A DNA stretch of 64,000 nt from Marinicella sediminis. Lineage in GTDB: Bacteria > Pseudomonadota > Gammaproteobacteria > Xanthomonadales > Marinicellaceae. A program made the translations under genes and the position numbers. The notes under the pieces were generated by a model, which was not told the origin of the DNA, made no database searches, and saw only the letters and a list, made by a program, of their open reading frames with translations. The stretch spans positions 452,894 to 516,893 of the forward strand of contig NZ_MVBD01000002.1 of the NCBI RefSeq assembly GCF_002000055.1, written 5' to 3'. Shown one piece after another: positions 37,623 through 46,073 of this stretch. Each line of letters starts with the position of its first letter. Position 1 is the stretch's first letter.

Positions 37623-38114
37623 CTAATTTTCTAGCAATTCATCTACAACTGAATATTGCATTTGTTCTGGCAGTTTATCGCCTTCAAAGTCTTTCTTTAC
37701 AGTTCTGACCTTAACCTTAATGACTATTCCATTTAGGTTTTGCATCGGAACCCTGTCTGTCCTGAGTCTTTTGATTTTGGGAAAAACTTTGTACCAATGT
37801 TTGAGGAAAGATCCAGAGCATTTAGCTATGAATTTGCCTTTAATTTTTGGCTTACCATTGAGTTTTTTTACATAGTAGAACTTTCGGAATGTCTTTCCAA
37901 AATGCTCACCACATTCAGTGATGGTGAAATATAAGATTAATCTAGGTAGTCCAAAACTGATTGTAGTTTCCCAGGTGTTCAAAGTAGCTTCATAAACACC
38001 TTCTTTGATCAAGTGAGTTTCATCAATTGCTGATAAATTTGATTTAAATGGAATAACATTCTTGATTGGACTGCTATGTGATTCGTTGTTATAATTGTTG
38101 TTGGTTGAATTCAT
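37623..38114 (-). CDS. Mobile-element accessory protein (unknown function)
   Basis: 163 residues. From residue 35 on, the order HLIKEGVYEATLNTWETTISFGLPRLILYFTITECGEHFGKTFRKFYYVKKLNGKP ... KVRTVKKDFEGDKLPEQMQYSVVDELLE matches a family I recall next to AlpA regulators and P4-type integrases in proteobacterial islands. Its first 30 residues are low-complexity (N, S). It probably has a role in island maintenance or DNA handling, but none is established. It lies 100 bases downstream of alpA. Confidence 0.7.
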   Translation of the reverse strand: MNSTNNNYNNESHSSPIKNVIPFKSNLSAIDETHLIKEGVYEATLNTWETTISFGLPRLILYFTITECGEHFGKTFRKFYYVKKLNGKPKIKGKFIAKCSGSFLKHWYKVFPKIKRLRTDRVPMQNLNGIVIKVKVRTVKKDFEGDKLPEQMQYSVVDELLEN

Positions 38115-38215
38115 ATGAATTTCTCCTGTATTGTTGCCTTAAGTGGCGAATTAAAACCCGTGATGACTTTGCAGAGTTGAGCGGGTTTTTTATTGGGTTA
38201 TTAAAAATAACAGCT

Positions 38216-38425
38216 TTAAGAACTTGCTGATTCATTAACTACCTCCTCAGACTGTTCTTCCATCCATTTGTTAATCTCGGATAGTTTCCAGACTGCTGCT
38301 CTTGAATTCCCAAGTTTAAAATTACTTGGAAATTCTCCGGCTTGAATCTTGGCAAATATCCATGATTTGGACATGGGAACTATCTGTAGTAGTTGTTCTA
38401 ATCTGATAAATTTCTCTTGTGTCAT
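38216..38425 (-). CDS. AlpA family transcriptional regulator
   Basis: 69 residues, a single MerR-like helix-turn-helix as in the P4/AlpA family: FIRLEQLLQIVPMSKSWIFAKIQAGEFPSNFKLGNSRAAVWKLSEINKWM. Such proteins activate integrase genes or control excision of islands. It lies between the int unit and the accessory gene on the same strand, with a 144-base intergenic region carrying inverted repeats upstream. Confidence 0.88.
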   Translation of the reverse strand: MTQEKFIRLEQLLQIVPMSKSWIFAKIQAGEFPSNFKLGNSRAAVWKLSEINKWMEEQSEEVVNESASS

Positions 38426-38520
38426 ATAACATCTCCAGTTAATAAATAAATTAATTAATGTATGGATATAAGTTTTATTACATCCATGTGGAATATGTTA
38501 ATGATATGGAATTTATATTC

Positions 38521-38571
38521 TGGTGGATTTCTTAATGCGTCAAAATCCACCATTTCGAGAATGGTGGATTT
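38521..38571. promoter_or_regulatory. Nested inverted repeats downstream of the int unit and upstream of alpA
   Basis: AAATCCACCATT (38543-38554) pairs perfectly with AATGGTGGATTT (38560-38571) around a 5-base loop, and a third copy TGGTGGATTT lies at 38521-38530, giving two alternative hairpins. On the minus strand the hairpin directly follows the stop codon of the 279-residue gene and is followed by a short T-run, so it can end that transcript; the three arm copies could also be regulator sites. Confidence 0.5.
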
Positions 38572-39409
38572 AGGTTGGATTTCCGACAAGGGCTTTCCAG
38601 CCCTCTTCAATCATTTTTACAGTCTGGTCATAGGCGTCCTTCCAGTAATTATTTTCATCGTCGGTCAAGGTTTGAGAGTCTGGTATTTGTGATCCTGTGT
38701 AACAATAAACTAAGTACTTTTTAATGATCTCTGATTTTTTCATTCCTTTTCTTTTTAAATCAAAACATCCAAGTCCCATGGCCCATGTGTCAAATTTATG
38801 ATATTTGACTCTTGGTTTTAATATACCTTTTGCAGTTCTAATTTTTGAAATTTGGGTTTTAACTTCGTCTAGGATTTTTTTAATGGGCATTTCAGCATTT
38901 ATTAATATGGAACTGGTTGTACGAGTTAGCTTTCTAACATTATCTCGATATTTTTCAAGAGATTCTTTATCTGGAAAATATGTAAGCCCAGTCTTACTGT
39001 AGTTATGGTATCCCATGTAATACTCTTTTTTGGGGTTGGCTTCCGTTGTTCTGATATATGATTCAAATATTGTTTGAGGATGCTCATCTTTCTCCTCATC
39101 AGGAATAAATATTCCTCCAGCTTCTTCAAAGTAATGATTCTTCAAATCATTTAAATATTTATGTGGCATCCAACTAGTAAATACACCATTTCTCCATTCT
39201 AGTTTTATACCTGGATTTCCATTCTTGTAGGTTATTCCACCTGTTGATTCAACAAGGTATTCCTTATTAAAGCCCTCATTTCTTTTGAGAAACTCCATAG
39301 CCCAGATGCTTAAATCTTTTTCTTCACTTAATCTTATGTAGTGGTTGTAATCAAACCATTCCGGCAAACCTTTTACGTCACTTAAGTTTTTAGGTTTAAA
39401 AATTTTCAT
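38570..39409 (-). CDS. Hypothetical island protein overlapping the integrase gene
   Basis: 279 residues. The opening KNLSDVKGLPEWFDYNHYIRLSEEKDLSIWAMEFLKRNEGF recalls small-element proteins (DUF6387-like) found after P4-type integrases, but I cannot confirm the family. It has no membrane segment or catalytic motif. Its start overlaps the integrase stop by four bases, so the two are translated from one mRNA; a role in integration or excision control is plausible. The composition is AT-rich like the rest of the island. Confidence 0.7.
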   Translation of the reverse strand: MKIFKPKNLSDVKGLPEWFDYNHYIRLSEEKDLSIWAMEFLKRNEGFNKEYLVESTGGITYKNGNPGIKLEWRNGVFTSWMPHKYLNDLKNHYFEEAGGIFIPDEEKDEHPQTIFESYIRTTEANPKKEYYMGYHNYSKTGLTYFPDKESLEKYRDNVRKLTRTTSSILINAEMPIKKILDEVKTQISKIRTAKGILKPRVKYHKFDTWAMGLGCFDLKRKGMKKSEIIKKYLVYCYTGSQIPDSQTLTDDENNYWKDAYDQTVKMIEEGWKALVGNPT

Positions 39410-40740
39410 CTTTCACTGTAACTTTCATAATTAAAAGACTCATAAAATTCATCAAAGGCTATTCTTTCCCCATCAACATAATCTGCATACCATTGCATCA
39501 AAGCAGTTCTTTGAGGTAGGTATTCGCTTCTGTTGTAGGCACTGCGTATTTTGTTGCTGGGTGCATGGGCTAATTGTCGTTCAATCACATCAGGATTGAT
39601 TTGAGCTTCATTAGCCACTGTTGAGAATGTTGACCTCAGTCCATGACAAGTTGTTTTTTGCCACAGTCCAATATTCTTCAGCATAACCAGTAGGGCATTT
39701 TCACTGATGGGCTGTTTATGTGGTTTATGGGCGCTGGCAAAGAGGTAAGGAAAATCTCCGTTGATTGATTTTAGCTCTTCGAGAATGGTCATTACTTGAT
39801 TTGAAATTGGTACAACCAAGGCTTTATCTCGTTTCATCCTTTCACGAGGCACTATCCAAACTCTTTTATCCCAATCGATTTCTTCCCAAGTGGCAAACCT
39901 TAACTCGCTCATTCTTACAAAGGTGTAAACCAGCATCTTCAAAGCCAGTTTTGTGGTGGTGAATCCAGTGTAGTTTTCAATGCCATCCATAAGAATAGGT
40001 AAATCATTACTGCTAAGGGCTCTGAGGTTTCTGACTTTTTCTTTTTTAAATGATGTACTCTTGATATCAGATGCAGGATTGCTGAAGATTACAGTACCGC
40101 CATAGGTATCAATGACATACCAAAATATACTTTCGACTCGCTGCCTTACTTTTCTGAGTGCTGTTAATGGAGGGTTTTTTCTGCTTTCAATTCCCTTGAA
40201 TATTTCCATCAAATCAAATCTTGTGATGTCACTGATCGGTTTATGACCAACTTTAGGAAAGATAAAGCGATCAAGTGAACTCATAACTTCATGTCTGTGG
40301 CGTTCGCTCCATTCTGGACATTTAGTTTCATGCCATTCCTTGGCCATTTTCTCAAAGGTGAATTTTTCTAGGTGGCTTCTTTCTTCAGCTTCTTTTTGTT
40401 CTTTTGTTTTTTGTGCTTCGATTTCTTGAGCTTGTTCTAGTTCAATTCTTTTTTTCTCTTCAAACGGATCAATCCCCTTATCCAGTAATTCACATGTTTC
40501 CAGATATTTGATTCTTGCGTCTTTCAGTGAGACTTTTGGATATTGGCCATAAGAGGAAACTTTTCTTTTTCCATTGATGCGGTATTGGTGTTGCCAGAGT
40601 TTTGAACCGTTCTTTCTAACCAACACATAAAAGCCGACATCAACTGTAAATTTATACTGTTTAGGCTCACCTTTTTTATCGCCATCTTCGTAATATTTAA
40701 TTTTGAGACTTTTTATTGTTGTGTCTTTGATTATCGCCAC
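39406..40740 (-). CDS. P4-type tyrosine integrase
   Basis: 444 residues from a GTG at 40740. Order: N-terminal arm-binding domain of the DUF4102 type (about 1-95, TTIKSLKIKYYEDGDKK), a lysine/glutamate-rich linker, a core-binding SAM-like domain (about 125-220) and the catalytic domain (about 235-440). The catalytic set is complete: R276 in FVRMSELRF, H366 and R369 in CHGLRSTFS, H392 and the nucleophile Y402 in SAYNRSEY. It lies beside the ssrA 3' end, as expected for an integrase that uses ssrA as target, and three GTTACCACC repeats lie just upstream of its start. Confidence 0.96.
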   Translation of the reverse strand: MAIIKDTTIKSLKIKYYEDGDKKGEPKQYKFTVDVGFYVLVRKNGSKLWQHQYRINGKRKVSSYGQYPKVSLKDARIKYLETCELLDKGIDPFEEKKRIELEQAQEIEAQKTKEQKEAEERSHLEKFTFEKMAKEWHETKCPEWSERHRHEVMSSLDRFIFPKVGHKPISDITRFDLMEIFKGIESRKNPPLTALRKVRQRVESIFWYVIDTYGGTVIFSNPASDIKSTSFKKEKVRNLRALSSNDLPILMDGIENYTGFTTTKLALKMLVYTFVRMSELRFATWEEIDWDKRVWIVPRERMKRDKALVVPISNQVMTILEELKSINGDFPYLFASAHKPHKQPISENALLVMLKNIGLWQKTTCHGLRSTFSTVANEAQINPDVIERQLAHAPSNKIRSAYNRSEYLPQRTALMQWYADYVDGERIAFDEFYESFNYESYSER

Positions 40741-40781
40741 GTTACCACCACTAAATGTTCGTTACCACCAGCGTTACCACC
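40741..40781 (+). repeat. Three direct GTTACCACC repeats, candidate integrase arm sites (right)
   Basis: GTTACCACC occurs at 40741-40749, 40761-40769 and 40773-40781, between the integrase gene and ssrA. The TTACCACC core also occurs twice near the left end in the same orientation. The repeats overlap the integrase start region, so integrase binding could also repress its own gene. Confidence 0.55.
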
Positions 40782-40895
40782 AATAACAGTGTTTCTAGCT
40801 GGATTCCTGTGGACGTAAGTATATCATGTTTTGATTTAAACCTGTTGGTATGTATGGGTTTGGTGGAAGTTAAGATACGTCCTTGTACCTTGATA

Positions 40896-41248
40896 TGGTG
40901 GAGACGGCGGGAATCGAACCCGCGTCCGCAAGTCCTCCGCTTGGAGCTCTACATGCTTAGTTTTGGCTTTTAATCTTATGCCGGCAACTCCGCCAATCAG
41001 GATTTACCGACACCAGAATAGATTTAATTTAACTTGATGCGTCTAGACAGCACATCAAGCGATCTTGCTGGTTATGACGGACAGTTCACGAACGCAAGAA
41101 ATCGCGAGTGCCCGTTAGCAATTAAGCTGCTAAAGCGTAGTTATCGTCGTTTGCAACTATAACTTTGAAATTGAGTTTTACGAGGTGAATTTCACCCTCG
41201 GCATGCACCCACAAGTTTCGTTACCCACGTCGAAGCCAGGTCGTCCCC
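40896..41248 (-). ncRNA. ssrA: Transfer-messenger RNA (tmRNA)
   Basis: About 353 bases. The tRNA-like ends pair GGGGACG (5' end at 41248) with CGTCTCC plus ACCA at 40896, and the T-arm GGGTTCGATTCCC is seen near the 3' end. The tag frame lies at 41122-41154 and encodes ANDDNYALAA followed by TAA, a normal gammaproteobacterial degradation tag ending in ALAA for ClpXP. The island lies directly downstream of the 3' end, which serves as its attachment site and stays intact. Confidence 0.96.
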
Positions 41249-41263
41249 TTGTTTGGTCCTTAA

Positions 41264-41291
41264 AATATATGGGTTTAATCATCTATTTCAA
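41264..41291 (-). promoter_or_regulatory. ssrA promoter
   Basis: On the minus strand TTGAAA (41286-41291) and TATATT (41264-41269) are 16 bases apart, ending 15 bases before the mature 5' end of ssrA. This is a good sigma-70-type promoter. Confidence 0.7.
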
Positions 41292-41680
41292 TGGCGCCAT
41301 TGTATCACCTTAAAGATGAATGACAACTGAAACAGCCGATCCATGGTTGTACCTGCTTCCACAGAAGGACCCAAAATACCACATAACAGCCTTTTTACGC
41401 GGTGGTGGAGACATTAATAAAACATTAAACCACTCACGGTCTGTTAAAAAATCGGTAAAACACACATTCCAAAAGACTTTACCAAGTCGGTTTATATAAT
41501 TGAAATCAATGGATTTTTTTTATTTTTTACCAATTTTGACCAGCGCAGTTCAACCACCAAAGCCTGATGGTCGATACACTGGTCACCGCTTCATCAACAT
41601 CAGATGTTCACACAAACCAACGATGGATGAACACATTATAAAACAACACTTTTTTATTTTTACCAAAAGAGGAGAACCAC
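41292..41680. other. Intergenic region without a supported gene
   Basis: Holds the upstream part of the ssrA promoter region and, near 41667, the GAGGAG ribosome-binding site of the following small secreted protein. I see no convincing coding frame, tRNA or repeat. Confidence 0.5.
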
Positions 41681-41989
41681 ATGAAAATCAATGGCAAAAC
41701 CATTTTATTTACTTTCAGCCTGCTGTTGGGTGCCGCATCTGCGCAGGCCGCCTGTACTGGTTGTACCGCAGTGGGTGTCGGCCGCGATGATGATTTTGAT
41801 GACCCATCTGCCACCTACAGTGCAGAGGTCAGTTACATCACCTGGTACACCAATGAAAATGGCCAACACACCCATCGGGTTAATTTCCTGACCCTCACTG
41901 GCAGCACCATGGCATATTGTCAGCAACAGCTCAATGCAGTCCTGGCCAGCCCTGGTGTGAGTGTGGTTCAATTCTGTCAAAAAGACTGA
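41681..41989 (+). CDS. Small secreted protein, cysteine-containing
   Basis: 102 residues with a clear signal peptide (TILFTFSLLLGAASAQA) and a GAGGAG ribosome-binding site seven bases before the ATG. The mature part begins ACTGCTAVGVGRDDDFDDP and has four cysteines (CTGC, then two more near the C-terminus), which may form disulfides or bind a metal. Function unknown; possibly a host-niche or envelope protein. Confidence 0.75.
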   Translation: MKINGKTILFTFSLLLGAASAQAACTGCTAVGVGRDDDFDDPSATYSAEVSYITWYTNENGQHTHRVNFLTLTGSTMAYCQQQLNAVLASPGVSVVQFCQKD

Positions 41990-42004
41990 TCACCGGCCCT
42001 TCAC

Positions 42005-42040
42005 CATCAACACCTGGCCTGGCTTTGCCAGGTGTTGATG
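42005..42040. terminator. Strong hairpin after the small secreted protein
   Basis: CATCAACACCTGGC pairs with GCCAGGTGTTGATG over 14 bp with an 8-base loop, 15 bases after the stop codon. The following run is A-rich rather than T-rich on the plus strand, so it is not a textbook terminator for this gene. Confidence 0.45.
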
Positions 42041-42097
42041 ATAAAAAAACACCTTTGACCTATTGATTTATGTCAGACAGCTCTTAGAATAGCCAAT

Positions 42098-42367
42098 ATG
42101 AGCAATCGTCTGACCCACACTTTCATCGTTGTCTTCCTGTTGGCACTGAGTGCCAATATGGTGCATACGATTTCAGTGCATGAACAAGGCGTTTGTGACA
42201 TCTGCTTGCACATCCAGTCATCTGATGACAGCGATGTGGCTGCGGAACTCTTCACCAGTAACCATTGGCCATCGACTCAACATGGTCCGGTCGTTGTTAC
42301 CCAACCCCTCGTTCATCAAACAGTCCCGTTGCAACAAGCGCCACGTGGACCACCCGTATTCAGTTAA
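42098..42367 (+). CDS. Small CxxC membrane-anchored/secreted protein next to a zinc receptor
   Basis: 89 residues. An N-terminal hydrophobic segment (FIVVFLLALSANMVHT) is followed by HEQGVCDICLHIQSSDD, a CxxC with flanking histidines. Similar mini-proteins (DUF2946-like) precede TonB-dependent metal receptors and are suspected metal-binding partners. It lies 96 bases upstream of the ZnuD-like receptor on the same strand. The metal role is inference from position and residues. Confidence 0.65.
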   Translation: MSNRLTHTFIVVFLLALSANMVHTISVHEQGVCDICLHIQSSDDSDVAAELFTSNHWPSTQHGPVVVTQPLVHQTVPLQQAPRGPPVFS

Positions 42368-42463
42368 ATCACCCCTTTACATAACAAAACAGCCCTGGTC
42401 TTTGACCGTGGGCGTACATCATCACACCTGAGACATGAGTCTCTGATTTAACGAGAATGAATC

Positions 42464-44779
42464 ATGAAAATATATTCACTGCTGCTGTTGTTGTGCAGCA
42501 CATCCGTCTGGGCACAATCTGCTGAGTTGACGGGCACCCTGACCAACAACAAAAACGAACGCATCAGCCAAGCCAAAGTCCGGATACACGAATCCGGCCA
42601 ATCCGCAATTTCTGACAATGAAGGTCAGTTTCGGTTTGCCGACCTGCCCCTGGGCGAGTATGAAATTGACATCGAAATTTCCAACAGCAAGCATTACAAC
42701 ACCGTGATAGATCATACAGGCGATGCCCTGGTGGTCAATGTGGATCTGCTTAAACTGGATGACCTGGTGGTCTCTGCCAACCCTTTGGAACACAGCCAAT
42801 TGAAAATGACCACACCAGTGGCCATCCTCAGTGAGGAAGACCTGGTCATGGATCGTGGCCTGTCACTGGACCAAACCCTGAATAACATCAGTGGCGTTAA
42901 CTCCGGCAGTTTTGGAGCAGGTTCAGGGCAAATCGTAATCCGCGGCCAACAAGGCCCACGGGTAATGGTACTCACCAACAACATCACCAATCAAGACGCA
43001 GCTTCTGTATCTCCTGATCACTGGATCTCTTCAGAGCCCTTATTGGCCAAACAAATCGAAGTTCTTAAAGGCCCCGCAACCCTGCTCTACGGCGGTGGTG
43101 CCGTTGGCGGTCTGGTAAATGTCATCGATGAGACCATACCCACTCAACCGATTGATGGTCTGAATGGTGGTCTGGAAGGCCGCTTTTCTGACAGTGCGTT
43201 GGGTGAACAGGCGGGTGTGTTGTCGCTGAACTATGGGTTCAATGACCGAGTGGCCGGCCATTTCAGTTATTTCGACTCACAAACTGATGACTATGAAATC
43301 CCCGGCAATGCTGAATCTGAAATCCTGCACGAAGCCGAAGGCCATGATGAAGACGAAGAAGAGGAAGAAGAAGGCATGGGTTTGCTGGAAAATTCTTCGG
43401 TCAATTCCAGTGGTGTGAATGTCGGCCTGACCGTGTTCAATCAACAAGGTTACTGGGGGGTTTCATTTTCTGACTTCGATCGCAACTATGGCATTCCAGG
43501 CCATGAGCACGGCCATGAAGAAGAGCACGATGATCATGATGACGATCATGGCGATGAGCATGGCGACGAGCATGATGAAGAGGAAGAAGAAATTGTGCGC
43601 ATCGATCTGGACAAACAAGTGTTTAACCTGAAAGGCCTGCACCGCTTTGCCAACAACAATTACTTCACTCAATTCAGAACCCATTACTCCAATACAGATT
43701 ACCAGCACATTGAACTGGAAGGTGATGAAATTGGCACTGTTTTTGATAATCAGGCTGACGAATTCCGTTTCGAACTGACGCACAGCCAACGGGCCGGTTT
43801 TGAAGGCGTGTGGGGATTACAGTGGTCGAACCGTGATTTCTCGGCCATCGGCGAAGAAGCGTACATCCTGCCATCAGAAACCCGCATCTGGAGTCTGTTC
43901 CTGATTGAAGAACGTGACTTTGATGGCTGGCACGGTGAGTTTGGTTTTCGCTATGATGATCAGACAGTTGACACTGCACTGTTCAATGACATCACCGATT
44001 CAGCCTTCAGTGTCTCACTGGGCGCCACTTTTGATCTGAATGAGCATTGGACCTTGCCGGTTAATCTGTCATCAGCCCAACGCCTGCCCACCGCAGAAGA
44101 GTACTTCTCAAACCAATCCGGCATTGATGAGCTGATTCCTCACCTGGCCACCTCAACCATCGAAATTGGTAACCCGGACCTGGTTCACGAAACCGCCAAT
44201 AATCTGGACATCGGGTTGCGCTACCGAAACGAAGGTTTCAGTTTCAATCTGTCGGTGTTCTACAACCAGATTGATGACTACATCTTTTTGCGTGACACCG
44301 GTCTGGAAGAGGAAGAAACGCCGATCTTTGAATACGTGCAGCAGAACAGTACCTTCACCGGTTTTGAAACTGATCTGGGCTATCAGTTTGATGACTCATG
44401 GAACAACCAATGGTCATTTCGTTTGTTTGCTGACATGACCGAAGCCGAGTTGAACACCGGGGACAATATTCCCCGCATTCCTGCTGAGCGATATGGCGTC
44501 AACATCAATTGGTTGCGTGGGCCCTGGTCAGTTTCTCTGGATCACACCCATGTGGCCAGACAAAACTCCATTGCAGAATTTGAGCTGCCCACTGAGGGCT
44601 ATGACCTGCTGGACCTGAGTCTGAACTGGGTTCACTATTCAGATCAGTTCGAAACCCTGGTATTCATCAAAGGCGCCAATTTGCTGGATGAGGAAATCCG
44701 TGACCACGCCTCATTCATCAAGGACATCGCCCCCAGACCAGGCCGCAGCATTTCTGCGGGCTTCCGTCTGACCTTCTGA
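42464..44779 (+). CDS. TonB-dependent receptor, ZnuD-like zinc uptake
   Basis: 771 residues: signal peptide (about 1-18), a carboxypeptidase regulatory-like domain (about 20-100), a plug domain (about 110-225: MTTPVAILSEEDLVMDRG, LYGGGAVGGLVNVID) and a beta-barrel ending in a terminal phenylalanine (SAGFRLTF). Two extracellular loops are rich in His, Asp and Glu (about 288-303 and 346-376), the typical zinc-collecting loops of ZnuD. Energy would come from TonB-ExbB-ExbD elsewhere. A Zur box was looked for upstream and not seen. Confidence 0.92.
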   Translation: MKIYSLLLLLCSTSVWAQSAELTGTLTNNKNERISQAKVRIHESGQSAISDNEGQFRFADLPLGEYEIDIEISNSKHYNTVIDHTGDALVVNVDLLKLDDLVVSANPLEHSQLKMTTPVAILSEEDLVMDRGLSLDQTLNNISGVNSGSFGAGSGQIVIRGQQGPRVMVLTNNITNQDAASVSPDHWISSEPLLAKQIEVLKGPATLLYGGGAVGGLVNVIDETIPTQPIDGLNGGLEGRFSDSALGEQAGVLSLNYGFNDRVAGHFSYFDSQTDDYEIPGNAESEILHEAEGHDEDEEEEEEGMGLLENSSVNSSGVNVGLTVFNQQGYWGVSFSDFDRNYGIPGHEHGHEEEHDDHDDDHGDEHGDEHDEEEEEIVRIDLDKQVFNLKGLHRFANNNYFTQFRTHYSNTDYQHIELEGDEIGTVFDNQADEFRFELTHSQRAGFEGVWGLQWSNRDFSAIGEEAYILPSETRIWSLFLIEERDFDGWHGEFGFRYDDQTVDTALFNDITDSAFSVSLGATFDLNEHWTLPVNLSSAQRLPTAEEYFSNQSGIDELIPHLATSTIEIGNPDLVHETANNLDIGLRYRNEGFSFNLSVFYNQIDDYIFLRDTGLEEEETPIFEYVQQNSTFTGFETDLGYQFDDSWNNQWSFRLFADMTEAELNTGDNIPRIPAERYGVNINWLRGPWSVSLDHTHVARQNSIAEFELPTEGYDLLDLSLNWVHYSDQFETLVFIKGANLLDEEIRDHASFIKDIAPRPGRSISAGFRLTF

Positions 44780-44786
44780 TTAATCC

Positions 44787-44820
44787 TTACTCAGGCTGGT
44801 TTCACCACCAGCCTGAGTAA
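44787..44820. terminator. Hairpin between the receptor and the convergent beta-helix gene
   Basis: TTACTCAGGCTGGT pairs with ACCAGCCTGAGTAA over 14 bp around a 6-base loop, between two convergent stop codons. A weak CCCTTTCTT follows on the plus strand. It probably ends both transcripts. Confidence 0.6.
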
Positions 44821-44834
44821 CACCCTTTCTTCAC

Positions 44835-45920
44835 TCAAAACCGGTCCCAAAAGATCAAATCCCTGGCATGACCGGATTCAATCGCACCGATATCGACCAC
44901 GCCAATCTGAACCCGGCCCTGAGCCAGCACATCGGTGTCGCCAAGACTCCAGTCATTGACAAATGGTGTGGGAAACGGACACACCATGCCACACGGTGAG
45001 CGACCGGCGTTGACCAGCGGTGAATCCACATCAGGGGTGAAACTGAAGAGTCCGCTTTCAAACCGGTTGGGCAAATTAAAATTACCACTGACCACATCAG
45101 GAGCACTACCGGTTAAGACATCCAGGTTGTTATCAAACAGGTAAAAAACAGATGAAGCCGAATTCCGGCCATCCAGATCTTGCAGCTGATTACCGTTGAG
45201 GACGTTGTTGGCTACCAGCAGGTTTGAGGAGCCACTGGTGGAGAGGTAAACCCCACCCGATTCATCCAGCAGGTCACTGGTATTGCCTGTCACTGTGTTG
45301 TTATTGAAATAGATGCCATTAGCGTCATTTTGCACCACCTGAACCGCATACCGTACCAGCGCATTGTTGTCGATGACCAGGTTATTGCGCAGATGGAAGG
45401 TATCTGCACTTGACACACTCATGGCCGATCCAAAGGTGGCCTGGTTGCTGATAAAAACGTTATTGGCAATGGTGACTTCACCACTGTTGAGGTTGTTTAC
45501 CCGGACGATGTTCAGGCCACCACCGGACTGACTGGAGACACCATTTCTGAAGGTCAGGTTAGTCACTTCGATGTCCGCATCACCTGAAGCTCTGATGTAC
45601 AGTGCCCGGGTGGTTTCAGAGCCATCGAGGATGGTGCCCAGCGGTTGATTGGGGGACTGAATACCGCAATCATTGTCGAAAAAATCGATCCAACCTCCGG
45701 AAATGCGCAAATCGAACCCCTGGGTTTCATTGTATTGGAAAGTACTGCCATTGCTGGCAAACACCCCCAGTTCAACCCGGATGTCATCATCCTGATTGTT
45801 GCCTGAGGCAATGTTCAATGCGTTTCTCAATTCAGTGGCCGTGCCGACACAGAATTCTGCAGCTGCCACAGGCAAAGACGTCAGCGACAGCAGACACAAA
45901 GCGGTGATGGTGGTTTTCAT
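44835..45920 (-). CDS. Secreted right-handed beta-helix-type protein
   Basis: 361 residues with a signal peptide (ITALCLLSLTSLPVAAA). The body has Asn-rich turn repeats (NNVFISNQATFGSAMSVSS, LRNNLVIDNNALVRYAVQVVQND, YFNNNTVTGNTSDLLDESGGVYLS) typical of parallel beta-helix proteins such as polymorphic membrane/pectate-lyase-like folds. Nothing catalytic is seen. The C-terminus DLIFWDRF resembles DLIFIDGF in the M14 peptidase, suggesting a shared sorting signal. Confidence 0.8.
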   Translation of the reverse strand: MKTTITALCLLSLTSLPVAAAEFCVGTATELRNALNIASGNNQDDDIRVELGVFASNGSTFQYNETQGFDLRISGGWIDFFDNDCGIQSPNQPLGTILDGSETTRALYIRASGDADIEVTNLTFRNGVSSQSGGGLNIVRVNNLNSGEVTIANNVFISNQATFGSAMSVSSADTFHLRNNLVIDNNALVRYAVQVVQNDANGIYFNNNTVTGNTSDLLDESGGVYLSTSGSSNLLVANNVLNGNQLQDLDGRNSASSVFYLFDNNLDVLTGSAPDVVSGNFNLPNRFESGLFSFTPDVDSPLVNAGRSPCGMVCPFPTPFVNDWSLGDTDVLAQGRVQIGVVDIGAIESGHARDLIFWDRF

Positions 45921-46073
45921 GGTACTTCCTCTTATTCATTGATTAACCTCTCAAATGCCAGTCAGTTCAAAAACCACACAAAATAACTTCACCAATTACC
46001 AGCTTTTGACTGCCATACTATCCAGGCAGATTTTCTGGTAAAATGCGCCCCTTGTTTCATCGGGCGCATTTTC

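Larger units (their letters stand above)
28961..40919. mobile_element. AT-rich genomic island inserted at the 3' end of ssrA, with defence cargo
   Basis: The segment is visibly more AT-rich than both flanks, and all nine of its genes are on the minus strand. It runs from an imperfect copy of the ssrA 3' end at 28961 to the ssrA 3' end at 40896-40919. The integrase lies next to ssrA, as in P4-type islands. Integration module: integrase, unknown gene, AlpA regulator and accessory gene. Cargo: SIR2 plus helical partner, HNH endonuclease, and a retron-like phosphoribosyltransferase/reverse transcriptase cassette. No transfer or replication genes are seen, so mobility would depend on excision and a helper. 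Confidence 0.85.

Noticed and set aside
42005..42040. Classical rho-independent terminator for the small secreted protein
   Set aside because: The stem is strong but is followed by A residues, not T, on the coding strand; kept only as a hairpin.
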